Below the pieces are notes generated by a model, which worked only from the letters and a program-made list of their open reading frames with translations, did no database searches and was not told where the DNA came from. Both the position numbers and the translations under genes were made by a program. Source: Candidatus Hodarchaeaceae archaeon (GTDB lineage Archaea; Hadarchaeota; Hadarchaeia; Hadarchaeales; Hadarchaeaceae). From it: a stretch of DNA of 33,305 nt. The stretch is from positions 1 through 33,305 of the forward strand of contig JASEJC010000006.1 of the NCBI GenBank assembly GCA_030016755.1, written 5' to 3'. Of the stretch, positions 7,570 to 15,284 are shown piece by piece (position 1 is the stretch's first letter; every line of letters starts with the position of its first letter).

Positions 7570-8795
7570 AACGCGTGGTTGTGAAGTTTGGCGGGACGAG
7601 CATCGGTAATTGGAACCGGGTTTGGCTTGGGGCCAAAGCCGTTTACAGGGAATACCTGCGCGGAACCCAAGTTGCAGTGGTCGTATCGGCGATGGGGCAC
7701 ACCACAGATGCGCTGATCAAAGCTGCGAAAGCCAGCAAGCGCGGGGTAAGCAAGAAAGAGCTCGATTTCATCATGGCGCTGGGCGAGCGCGCAAGCGTCA
7801 GAGTTTTCGCCGCGGCTCTGCGCGAACTCGGGGCAGATGCAAGGTACATCGACCCGGCGCAGGAAGATTGGCCAGTTATAACCGACAGCAATTTCGGGCT
7901 GGCGAACATCGATTTCGCAGAGACCAGACGAAGAACGCGGAAATATATCTTGCCGCTCTTGAAACGGCGCGCGATTCCGGTAATCTGCGGATTTCTCGGA
8001 AGGGATCAGGATGGGAACATAACCACGATCGGGCGCGGCGGGGGTGACATAACGGGGTTCCTCATGGGCAAGTGCTTGGAAGCAGACGAGGTGATAATAG
8101 TTACGGATGTGAGGGGGGTGATGACTGCGGACCCGAACAAGGTTCCGGGGGCAGAGGTGCTCAAAACCATCACGGTGGAGGAGATGCGAGACCTAGCGAG
8201 GTTCGGGGCCCAGGTGATGCACCCGCGGGCAATGAGCTACAAAGACCCTCACATAAGGGCGAGGGTTATAGACTTTCGGCACGGTAATTTATCGGTCGGT
8301 GGCACCACGATAGTTGGACCGAGCGGAGATGAGTTCGTGGGCGTCAGGCTGTACGAGAAGCCGTTGGCGATGTTGACGGTCGTGGGCGAGGAGATGCAGA
8401 CTACCCCAGGTATCTTGGTGAAGGCATCGGCCCCCCTCAGCAGGGCAGGGATTAACATCTTCGGGGTCTCGATTGGCCCTAGGTCCTTCTCGCTCTACGT
8501 GGCGGAAGAAGATATGCAAAGGGCGCTCAAGCTCATACATAACACGGTGGTCAGGCACAAGCTGATGAAGTCGGTGACGAGCGAGGGGAGCTTGGCGATG
8601 ATAATTGCGGAGAGCGAGCGGTTCATCTACACCCCAGGTGTGATAGCGAAGCTCACCGAGCCCTTGGCAAATGCGAGGATAAACATCATCGAGATCCTCT
8701 CGAGCAGGACCTCCATAAGCTTTTTTGTGAACTGGGATGACCGAAAGGACGCCCTCAAGCTGTTCAGGCAGGCGATGAAGGAGATCGAGGGATGA
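7566..8795 (+). CDS. lysC: aspartate kinase with two ACT domains
   Basis: Phosphorylates aspartate, the first step toward lysine, threonine and methionine. It begins VVVKFGGTS and has ALGERASVR, GRGGGDITGF (nucleotide loop; Thr in the usual Ser/Thr position), VTDVRGVMTADP and RFGAQVMHPRAM. The final ~140 residues hold two ACT repeats, TTPGILVKASAPLSRAGINI and TPGVIAKLTEPLANARINI, which usually bind lysine or threonine for feedback control. I prefer GTG 7566, which overlaps the lysA TGA and has GGGTGG six bases upstream; GTG 7557 would add three residues. It is monofunctional, with no homoserine dehydrogenase domain. Confidence 0.95.
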   Translation: MKRVVVKFGGTSIGNWNRVWLGAKAVYREYLRGTQVAVVVSAMGHTTDALIKAAKASKRGVSKKELDFIMALGERASVRVFAAALRELGADARYIDPAQEDWPVITDSNFGLANIDFAETRRRTRKYILPLLKRRAIPVICGFLGRDQDGNITTIGRGGGDITGFLMGKCLEADEVIIVTDVRGVMTADPNKVPGAEVLKTITVEEMRDLARFGAQVMHPRAMSYKDPHIRARVIDFRHGNLSVGGTTIVGPSGDEFVGVRLYEKPLAMLTVVGEEMQTTPGILVKASAPLSRAGINIFGVSIGPRSFSLYVAEEDMQRALKLIHNTVVRHKLMKSVTSEGSLAMIIAESERFIYTPGVIAKLTEPLANARINIIEILSSRTSISFFVNWDDRKDALKLFRQAMKEIEG

Positions 8796-9679
8796 AAGTG
8801 TTTGAAGGCGCATACACGGCCATGGTAACGCCGTTCGATAAAAATGGTAAGGTCGACGAGGACGGCCTCCGCGCCAACGTGAAGTTCCAGATCAAGAAGG
8901 GCATTCACGGGCTGGTCCCTGTGGGCACGACGGGCGAGTGCGCCACGCTTTCATACGAAGAGCACAACCGCGTCGTCGATGTGGTGGTGGATGCCGCGAA
9001 GGGGAAGGTCCCGGTGCTCGCGGGGACGGGGAGCAACAGCACATGGGAGGCGCTTATGCTCACAAAGCACGCTAAGGAGGCCGGTGCGGACGGCGCCCTG
9101 CTCGTGGTGCCTTATTACAACAAGCCAACGCAGGCTGGCCTATACCAGCACTACAAGCGGCTCGCGGAGGAGGTCGACCTTCCCCAGGTGATCTACAACA
9201 TCCCCTCGCGCACGGGCGTCAACATGCTGCCCGAGACCGTGGCGAGACTGGCCAAGCTGAAGAACATAGTTGGCGTGAAGGAGGCGAGCGGAGACCTCAA
9301 GCAAATCGCGCAGATAATCGAGCTGACCCGCGGCGAGGATTTCGTGGTGATCTCTGGCGACGACTCGCTGACGTTCGATGTAATGAAGTTGGGCGGTGTA
9401 GGGGTTATCTCGGTCGTGTCGAACCTAGTGCCCGACAAGGTGGCAAAGCTGGTCGACTCGTTCAGGTCCGGCGACGTCAAGACAGCCAAAAGAATCAACG
9501 ATGAACTGGCGCCACTCTGCAAGGCGCTTTTCATCGAGACGAATCCCGCCCCCGTGAAAATGGCGATGAACTGGATGGGGATGGCGGCCGGTGGGTTGAG
9601 GCTCCCTCTGGTCGAGCTCGAGCCGGAGAACCAGAAAAAATTGCGCAAAGTTCTGGTCGAAATGGGTTTGGTTAAATGA
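8792..9679 (+). CDS. dapA: 4-hydroxy-tetrahydrodipicolinate synthase
   Basis: Condenses pyruvate with aspartate semialdehyde, the committed step to diaminopimelate. The 295-residue TIM barrel shows VPVGTTGECATL (catalytic Thr pair), GTGSNST, YNIPSRTGVN (proton-relay Tyr), and GVKEASGDL with the Schiff-base Lys near residue 163. The C-terminal NPAPVKMAMNWMG is typical. The ATG overlaps the lysC TGA (ATGA), and its own TGA overlaps dapB in the same way. The related aldolases KDG/KDPG aldolase and N-acetylneuraminate lyase are less likely given the neighbours. Confidence 0.96.
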   Translation: MKVFEGAYTAMVTPFDKNGKVDEDGLRANVKFQIKKGIHGLVPVGTTGECATLSYEEHNRVVDVVVDAAKGKVPVLAGTGSNSTWEALMLTKHAKEAGADGALLVVPYYNKPTQAGLYQHYKRLAEEVDLPQVIYNIPSRTGVNMLPETVARLAKLKNIVGVKEASGDLKQIAQIIELTRGEDFVVISGDDSLTFDVMKLGGVGVISVVSNLVPDKVAKLVDSFRSGDVKTAKRINDELAPLCKALFIETNPAPVKMAMNWMGMAAGGLRLPLVELEPENQKKLRKVLVEMGLVK

Positions 9680-10452
9680 TACGGGTCGCTGTCTGCGGTG
9701 CCTGCGGACGTATGGGCAGGCTGGTAATCGGTCAGATTTCGAGACAGGACGACATGAAGTTGGTCGCGGCCATCGACGCTCCGGGCACTCCTAGCGCCGG
9801 GGAAGATGCCGGGGAGCTCGCTGGCGTGGGCAAGCTCGGCGTGAAAATCGTCGGAGCAGACAAGCTGGCAGAGGAGCTGAAGCGGTCGAAGCCGGATGTC
9901 TTAGTGGACTTCACTAGGGCCGACGCTGCGGTTAAGAACGTCAAAACAGCGTCCGAAGCCGGCGTTTCCGTGGTCGTGGGCACAACCGGGTTCACGGCGG
10001 AGCAACAAGCTGAGATTGAAAGAGCAATCAAGAAGGGAAAGATCCGAGCGGTCATTTCACCCAACATGTCGATTGGTGTGAACGTGTTTTTCAAATCAGT
10101 TGAGGGGATGGCCAAGATGCTCGGGAGCGACTATGCGGTGGAGATCATTGAAGCCCATCATGTGGACAAGAAAGATGCTCCTAGCGGGACTGCAAAGAAA
10201 GCCGCGCAAATCGTCGCAAAAGCTCTGGACAGGAGCGAGGACAACATCAAAATCAAATCGATTCGAGAGGGTGACATCATCGGGGAGCACACGGTGATAT
10301 TCTCCACCCCGGAGGAGCGGGTCGAGGTCATCCACCGTGCACAGAGCCGTGAGACATTTGCGGCCGGGGCGATAAAGGCGATTCGTCACGTGATCCAAAA
10401 AGGAAAACCTGGCATTGTACAGGATATGCAGGACGTGCTCGGGCTGAGATGA
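9676..10452 (+). CDS. dapB: 4-hydroxy-tetrahydrodipicolinate reductase
   Basis: Reduces the DapA product to tetrahydrodipicolinate with NAD(P)H. The 258-residue protein starts with the Rossmann loop VCGACGRMG, has VVVGTTGFT and SPNMSIGVNVFF, and carries the family signature EAHHVDKKDAPSGTA near residue 157, with the catalytic His pair and Lys. DapB is the last gene of the overlapping operon; the next 212 bases are non-coding before asd. Its length is usual. Confidence 0.96.
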   Translation: MIRVAVCGACGRMGRLVIGQISRQDDMKLVAAIDAPGTPSAGEDAGELAGVGKLGVKIVGADKLAEELKRSKPDVLVDFTRADAAVKNVKTASEAGVSVVVGTTGFTAEQQAEIERAIKKGKIRAVISPNMSIGVNVFFKSVEGMAKMLGSDYAVEIIEAHHVDKKDAPSGTAKKAAQIVAKALDRSEDNIKIKSIREGDIIGEHTVIFSTPEERVEVIHRAQSRETFAAGAIKAIRHVIQKGKPGIVQDMQDVLGLR

Positions 10453-10460
10453 GATAGGTT

Positions 10461-10568
10461 TATTTTTGTCTATACTCGGTCTTGGGCCTTTTGTGGTATG
10501 GGCACGGGCGTCCGAGCCTGCAGAACCGGCATTTCTCGGGTTTGGGTGGGGTTGGGAGAGGCCCAACC
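10461..10568 (+). ncRNA. possible structured RNA or attenuator with G-quadruplex motif
   Basis: The spacer between dapB and asd contains a TATA-like TTTATTTTT near 10459-10467. Downstream are two mutually exclusive stems. TTGGGCCT at 10482-10489 pairs perfectly with AGGCCCAA at 10559-10566. GGTTGGG at 10550-10556 pairs with CCCAACC at 10562-10568 around a 5-base loop. Four G-tracts fit a quadruplex rule at 10538-10556. An internal hairpin joins CCGAG 10512-10516 to CTCGG 10535-10539. No known RNA family is recognised; it could instead be only the dap operon terminator. Confidence 0.35.
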
Positions 10569-10622
10569 ATGTGTCCGTATTTTCGCCGAGGCAATTGAAC
10601 ACCGAAACTTCTTCACCTCACC

Positions 10623-10660
10623 AATTTAATAAAGTTCGGAGGCATAGCATAGTAAGGTGG
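10623..10660 (+). promoter_or_regulatory. putative asd promoter and RBS
   Basis: A TATA-like AATTTAATAAA at 10623-10633 sits 32-42 bases before the asd ATG, and AAGGTGG at 10654-10660 is a good ribosome binding site. Asd can therefore be transcribed separately from the upstream dap operon. Confidence 0.5.
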
Positions 10661-10664
10661 CCAA

Positions 10665-11807
10665 ATGGCGAAAATCCCCGTAGGTATACTAGGCGCGACG
10701 GGCGAGGTCGGGCAGAAGTTTGTGGTCAACCTCCAGAGGCACCCGTGGTTCGAGCTCACGGCGTTGTATGCTTCGGAAAAATCCGCCGGCAAGACGTATG
10801 CGGACGCGCTGAACTACGGGGGGGAAAGTTCGAGATGGTTTTGCAAGGAAGCACCCGACAAAAAAATTCTCAACATGACGGTCTTGGATGTCCGCAACGT
10901 GCGCCCCGACGAGGGCAGTCTGTTCTTTTCAGCGTTGCCATCTGAAACGGCGCTGGAAACAGAGGGAAACATCGCGAAAGAAAAGCCAGTGGTCAGCACG
11001 GCCTCCGCCTACCGCTACTTCGATGACAGCTTCGTCTACATGCCCAGCGTGAACGAGTCACACGTGGGCATCATCGAGCAGCAGCGAAAGGGCAGGGGGT
11101 GGAAGGGGTTCGTCGTCCCCCAGCCCAACTGCACGACTATAGGTCTAGCGATGTCATTGAAGCCGATCCACGATGGGTTCGGGCTGGAGAGCGTGATAAT
11201 GGCATCGATGCAGTCGGTGTCCGGTGCAGGATATGGCGCTGTCAGGGACTGGGCTGCACAGCGGAAGGCGCAGGGTTCCGACCTTCCTGCCCCGCTGGAG
11301 AAATTTTCCCATGGCATGTTTGAGGGCAACGTTATCCCGTACATCCGCGGTGAGGAAGAAAAAGTCAAAAAAGAAACAGTGAGGCTACTCGGAGAATTCA
11401 AGGACGGCAAAATCAAGCCCGCGGGGTTCAAAATCGCGTGCAAGTGCAACCGCGTCCCGACTCTATATGGCCACACGGAGTCAGTTTTCATCGACACCGC
11501 GAAAAAATGCAGCATCGACGAGTTGAAGGAAGCTTGGAAAAACTATCGGGGCGAGCCGCAGAGGCTGGCGCTGCCAACTGCGCCAAAGCAGCCGATAATA
11601 GTCATGGATGAGATAGACAGGCCGCAGCCGAGGTTCGATTCAGACATAGAGGGAGGGATGGTGGCAGTAATTGGCGGTGTTGAGGCGAACGCGTTCGATA
11701 ACGGCTTCCAGTACACGGTGCTCTCGCACAACACCGAGCTAGGGGCGGCGAAGGGAGCGGTGCTGGCAGCCGAGTACCTCTACAAAATCGGGTTGATCGA
11801 AACATAG
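10665..11807 (+). CDS. asd: aspartate-semialdehyde dehydrogenase
   Basis: Reduces aspartyl phosphate to aspartate semialdehyde, supplying DapA and the threonine/methionine branch. The 380-residue protein has the NADP loop GILGATGEVGQKF at its start, PQPNCTTIG with the nucleophilic Cys near residue 155, and SVSGAGYGAVRDW. The HTES segment near residue 268 supplies a His that is a catalytic candidate. It is of the archaeal/fungal type rather than the E. coli type. It completes, with lysC, dapA and dapB, the upper lysine pathway. ATG 10665 follows AAGGTGG. Confidence 0.95.
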   Translation: MAKIPVGILGATGEVGQKFVVNLQRHPWFELTALYASEKSAGKTYADALNYGGESSRWFCKEAPDKKILNMTVLDVRNVRPDEGSLFFSALPSETALETEGNIAKEKPVVSTASAYRYFDDSFVYMPSVNESHVGIIEQQRKGRGWKGFVVPQPNCTTIGLAMSLKPIHDGFGLESVIMASMQSVSGAGYGAVRDWAAQRKAQGSDLPAPLEKFSHGMFEGNVIPYIRGEEEKVKKETVRLLGEFKDGKIKPAGFKIACKCNRVPTLYGHTESVFIDTAKKCSIDELKEAWKNYRGEPQRLALPTAPKQPIIVMDEIDRPQPRFDSDIEGGMVAVIGGVEANAFDNGFQYTVLSHNTELGAAKGAVLAAEYLYKIGLIET

Positions 11808-11817
11808 AGGTCAATGT

Positions 11818-12414
11818 TCACTTCGTCTTGATACCCAGCTTTCTGAGTGACTTGGACATCTCCCGTAGCAGCTTTTGTTCATGGAGCTTCTCGCCCCCGA
11901 TTATCGCGAATGTCAGAACCGTGCCGATCAGGTAGAGCACCCATGGGCTGGGCAGGAACCAGACAAATCCCGTAAAAACGATGGTCCAGAATATACTGGA
12001 AGCTACTGCACCTATTGCAATCCCCACCATTATCATCCTCTCATTGATGTTGAGCAGGCAGGCACCCAGGGCCGCCCAGGAGACGCCGAACAGGAAGGTG
12101 AACCCGACCACCCCCACGACGAAACCAAGCTGCCCCACCCTACGCCTGAACTCCTGAATGTTGCTCTCAATGGAACGTTTGAGCTTTCTGGATCTGCGTC
12201 CCCCTAGGATGTTGCGGACGAAGCGCTCCTTGTATCTGAGCTCGTACTTTATGAACTTGAATATCCCGAACCAGACGGGCACGAGTGCCGCGTGGATGGC
12301 GCTGATGACGATCGCGGTCTCGAGCGGTGAGATCCCCTGCTCGAATGCGAAAGCTGCGCCGCCTGCTGGCCCCAAGATCAGGGTCGTCAGGAATAGCCAG
12401 ATGATTACGGGCAA
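11818..12414 (-). CDS. membrane protein of unknown function
   Basis: I do not recognise the family. The 198-residue frame from TTG 12414 has about five hydrophobic segments: residues ~2-20, 32-50, 95-113, 120-140 and 148-180. A strongly basic cytoplasmic-looking loop (ELRYKERFVRNILGGRRSRK) lies between the second and third, and a charged tail ends in KTK. I prefer TTG 12414 because GGTGG lies 5 bases upstream and a TATA-like TTTATGGA is at 12444-12451. An ATG at 12534 would add 40 unlikely residues ahead of the first helix. The layout faintly recalls small-multidrug-export proteins, but that is not claimed. Confidence 0.6.
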   Translation of the reverse strand: MPVIIWLFLTTLILGPAGGAAFAFEQGISPLETAIVISAIHAALVPVWFGIFKFIKYELRYKERFVRNILGGRRSRKLKRSIESNIQEFRRRVGQLGFVVGVVGFTFLFGVSWAALGACLLNINERMIMVGIAIGAVASSIFWTIVFTGFVWFLPSPWVLYLIGTVLTFAIIGGEKLHEQKLLREMSKSLRKLGIKTK

Positions 12415-12531
12415 CTTACCACCGGTTAATCCCTCGTCGCTCGTCCATAAACACGTTGGTGGTAGCGGGGCGAGGATACTCAGGGAAGGTTTTTGAAACC
12501 GTCCCCTCTTGAACCTCGGACTTCCCGCGCC

Positions 12532-12546
12532 CATGCTTTCAGCATG
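12532..12546 (-). terminator. short perfect hairpin downstream of membrane gene
   Basis: CATGCT and AGCATG form a 6-pair stem with a 3-base loop, about 47 bases past the stop of the upstream minus-strand membrane gene and before the next gene's promoter. It has no T-run, so a terminator role is only possible. Confidence 0.25.
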
Positions 12547-12592
12547 AGCGTCTCCGGGTCCCTCAGAGCGCCCTTCCCATAGGGACGAACCC

Positions 12593-13225
12593 TTATGAGC
12601 TTCGCCCGCATTTTATGCGTCCGGCGGGCACTCCATGCTTCGGGGTAGTCGGCTCGTTTCCGGCTACTTGCCCTACCCCGCTACCGCTAGGAGGTTTCTG
12701 CTCCGCAGGCTTTAAGATTTTGCGTAGCATCCCGCCAAGCACGGCTCCCACGCCCACGATTGCGATTACCAAGAACGTCGTGATGAAAATGCTTGTGAGG
12801 AGATAATACAGGAGCGTCTCGGCGCCGATCGCCCGTCCCGCGGCGGACGAGGCGGCGGCTAAGATATCGGAAAGGCTGTTGGTGAAGATCCCGTATACAC
12901 CTCCGCCTATGATAAGATACGAGCCCGGCACGAACAGGGCGATCATTAGCACGCTTGCGTTCACTCCCCCCGCGCGGAACTGCCACCACCATCCCTTGGC
13001 CGCTTGACTCAGCAGGTAGCCGGTAAGGACCCCGCCCAGCAGGTAGGCGAAAATCCCACCTCCGAATAACAGTTGGCAAGCTATCGCGAAGAAAAACCCA
13101 TAGAGGATGGGCCGCAGGTAGGTCTTCCGGTTGAGCCCCCGTGTGAATAAGAACAAGAGAACACCTAGGAGCGCGGCGCCGAACCCCGCATAGGCCAACC
13201 TGAAGGTGAATTCGTCCATCGCCAT
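12593..13225 (-). CDS. membrane protein of unknown function
   Basis: No family is recognised with confidence; the glycine-rich helices and small size are reminiscent of archaeal DUF5518-like proteins. The 210 residues show hydrophobic segments at about 9-28, 38-72, 93-116 and 142-170, rich in Gly and Ala (FGGGIFAYLLGGVLTGYLL). A 40-residue proline/glycine-rich soluble tail (PAEQKPPSGSGVG...) follows. ATG 13225 is used; ATG 13219 has a better-spaced GAAGGG and would remove two residues. It is followed on the same strand by the other unknown membrane gene with its own likely promoter. It is divergent from the aldehyde ferredoxin oxidoreductase gene. Confidence 0.65.
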   Translation of the reverse strand: MAMDEFTFRLAYAGFGAALLGVLLFLFTRGLNRKTYLRPILYGFFFAIACQLLFGGGIFAYLLGGVLTGYLLSQAAKGWWWQFRAGGVNASVLMIALFVPGSYLIIGGGVYGIFTNSLSDILAAASSAAGRAIGAETLLYYLLTSIFITTFLVIAIVGVGAVLGGMLRKILKPAEQKPPSGSGVGQVAGNEPTTPKHGVPAGRIKCGRSS

Positions 13226-13290
13226 CCCTTCGTCCCTAAGGGTTAAACGGCTTTTGTAGTGAGAACCGTGCGGGGTTCGAGGCGCCGATG

Positions 13291-13301
13291 CTTATTTAAA
13301 C
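13291..13301 (+). promoter_or_regulatory. putative TATA box of aldehyde oxidoreductase gene
   Basis: CTTATTTAAAC lies 52-62 bases before the ATG at 13353, in a GC-rich gap with no other AT-rich block on this side. A leader of about 30 bases is predicted. Confidence 0.45.
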
Positions 13302-13352
13302 AATATCCCGAGAGTTGAGAGACAGTGGGGTGTAAATATAGCGAAGGAAAAA

Positions 13353-15284
13353 ATGCACGGCTGGAGCGGAACCGTTCTCAGAGTGGATCTGACTAGGGAA
13401 AAAGTCGCAAAACAGCCGTTAGATAAAGCGGTAGCGGCGAAGTTCATAGGCGGCAGGGGCCTGACCTCAAAAGTTGTCTTCGATGAGGTGAAACCAGGAA
13501 TCGACCCCCTGACACCAGAAAATGTGCTGACATTGGCCGTGGGGCCCCTCACCGGCACGCCCTTCACGAGCTCGAGCAGGATCCACGTGAGCACGCTTTC
13601 CCCATACAGCTACATCCTGGGGGACGGGAACTCCGGAGGCGCCTTCCCGGCCTTTCTGAAGTTTGCTGGGTATGACCAGATTGTGGTGACCGGAAGGGCC
13701 AGCAAGCCGATGTGCCTGCGGATAGACGACGACGAGGCGGAGCTCAGGGATGCATCGGACCTCTGGGGCAGGAACACTTGGGAAACCACCGACATGCTAC
13801 AGGAGGAACTCGGGAAGGATTTCAGGGTATCCTGCATAGGGCAGGCGGGGGAAAACCTCGTGAGGTTTGCGTCCATGATATTCGACAAGTACTGCTCGGC
13901 TGCTAGGGGAAGCGGGGCCGTCTGCGGATCGAAGAATTTGAAAGCGATAGCCGTCAGGGGCACAAAGAAGGTGGAGGTAGCGAGGGGTAAAGAGGTCGAG
14001 GAGCTCGCATTAGAGGAGAGGAGGTTCTTCCTCGCCGACAAGACCCAGCGGGAAATATCGAAGTATGGAACTCATCTCGGCACGGGGAGGTGGTGGCCGG
14101 GATATCGCTACTTCTATAAGTATCTCAAGGACGTTCCCACAGACTTGAGGCCAGAGGGTTGGAAGAAGTACGAGATTGGCAGGACGGCATGTTACGGATG
14201 CGTTGTGAAATGCAGGGATATCTACCGAATCCCAGAGGGAAAGTACGCGGGGGAAATCGGCTCAGGGCTCGAGTACGAAACGATATTCTGCCTGGGAACC
14301 AACTGCGGCATCCTAAAGGCCGTCTCGATAATGGTGATGGGAAATCTCGTGGATAAATATGGCATGTGCTCGATACCTCTCGGAAACACCATAGCCTTTG
14401 CTAAGGATCTGTTTGCGAGGGGGATAATAACGGAGAAGGATACGGGTGGCCTTTCTTTAGATTGGGAGGATGCGGACGACCAGATAGAGCTCATTCACCG
14501 CACGGCCCTGAGGGAGGGCTTCGGCAACCTGGTCGCCGAGGGGATGTATAGCATGGCGAAAATCGTCGGGGGGGAGGCCATGGATTACTGTTATCACGTA
14601 AAAGGGCTGTGCCGCGGCCCCGCCGACTATCCGATCGGGGTCTTCACCCTTGCTCATGCGACCTCCACCCGAGGGGCAGACCACCTGAGAGGCAGAAGCT
14701 GGGCATACGGGGAGAACGATCCTGAGGTCTTCCCGGAGCTTGTGAAGCGTGGCCTGATACCAAAGGATCCGGTCCCAGTCCTCGTGATATCGGAGAATGC
14801 AGCAACCCTGGCCGATGCTCTGGGCCGCTGTAAGGGGAGCGTGAACAACTGGGTGAGCGCCGTTCCTCTTGTGTTCAAATATCCTGTATGGGATGGCGTT
14901 GCCAAGGTGCTCTCAGCCGTGACCGGATTGGACTTCACGGCAGCCGCTGTACAAGAGGCCCTCGAGAGAATATACACGTTGGAAAGGGCCTTCCTCGTGA
15001 GGCAGGGGATAACAAGAAAACACGATAGGCTCGTCCAGCGGCCCGGGGCGAAGGGCACGCCAGGAGGGGAGGAGGAAAGGAAGAACCACGAGGAGGTGCT
15101 CACTGAGTACTATCAGCTGCGGGGTTGGGACTTGCAAACAGGGATTCCCACGAGGGCAATGCTCGAACGCTTGGGGCTGAAGTATGTCGCGGATGAGCTT
15201 GAGAGCCACGGGCCTTATCCAGATTGGGACGGTCCACCGCTCTGGCCCCTGAATAAGTATCCGCACGGCGGGAAGCGCGTTTAG
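13353..15284 (+). CDS. aor: aldehyde ferredoxin oxidoreductase, tungsten-pterin type
   Basis: Oxidises an aldehyde to the acid, passing electrons to ferredoxin through a tungstopterin and a [4Fe-4S] cluster. The 643-residue protein has the N-terminal domain FIGGRGL and VGPLTGTPFTSSSR (pterin contacts), IGQAGENLVRFA, and GSGAVCGSKNLKAI. The cluster ligands are C280, C283 and C287 in CYGCVVKC, plus C493 in ALGRCKG; all four are intact. HATSTRGADHLRG near residue 438 belongs to the second pterin domain. The aldehyde substrate cannot be read from sequence. The stop codon overlaps the stop of the convergent molybdenum hydroxylase subunit by 3 bases. Confidence 0.93.
   Translation: MHGWSGTVLRVDLTREKVAKQPLDKAVAAKFIGGRGLTSKVVFDEVKPGIDPLTPENVLTLAVGPLTGTPFTSSSRIHVSTLSPYSYILGDGNSGGAFPAFLKFAGYDQIVVTGRASKPMCLRIDDDEAELRDASDLWGRNTWETTDMLQEELGKDFRVSCIGQAGENLVRFASMIFDKYCSAARGSGAVCGSKNLKAIAVRGTKKVEVARGKEVEELALEERRFFLADKTQREISKYGTHLGTGRWWPGYRYFYKYLKDVPTDLRPEGWKKYEIGRTACYGCVVKCRDIYRIPEGKYAGEIGSGLEYETIFCLGTNCGILKAVSIMVMGNLVDKYGMCSIPLGNTIAFAKDLFARGIITEKDTGGLSLDWEDADDQIELIHRTALREGFGNLVAEGMYSMAKIVGGEAMDYCYHVKGLCRGPADYPIGVFTLAHATSTRGADHLRGRSWAYGENDPEVFPELVKRGLIPKDPVPVLVISENAATLADALGRCKGSVNNWVSAVPLVFKYPVWDGVAKVLSAVTGLDFTAAAVQEALERIYTLERAFLVRQGITRKHDRLVQRPGAKGTPGGEEERKNHEEVLTEYYQLRGWDLQTGIPTRAMLERLGLKYVADELESHGPYPDWDGPPLWPLNKYPHGGKRV

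Noticed and set aside
10461-10568. tRNA or box C/D or H/ACA guide RNA in the dapB-asd spacer
   Set aside because: No T-loop, no paired acceptor with D and T arms, no C/D boxes and no ACA at a suitable place.
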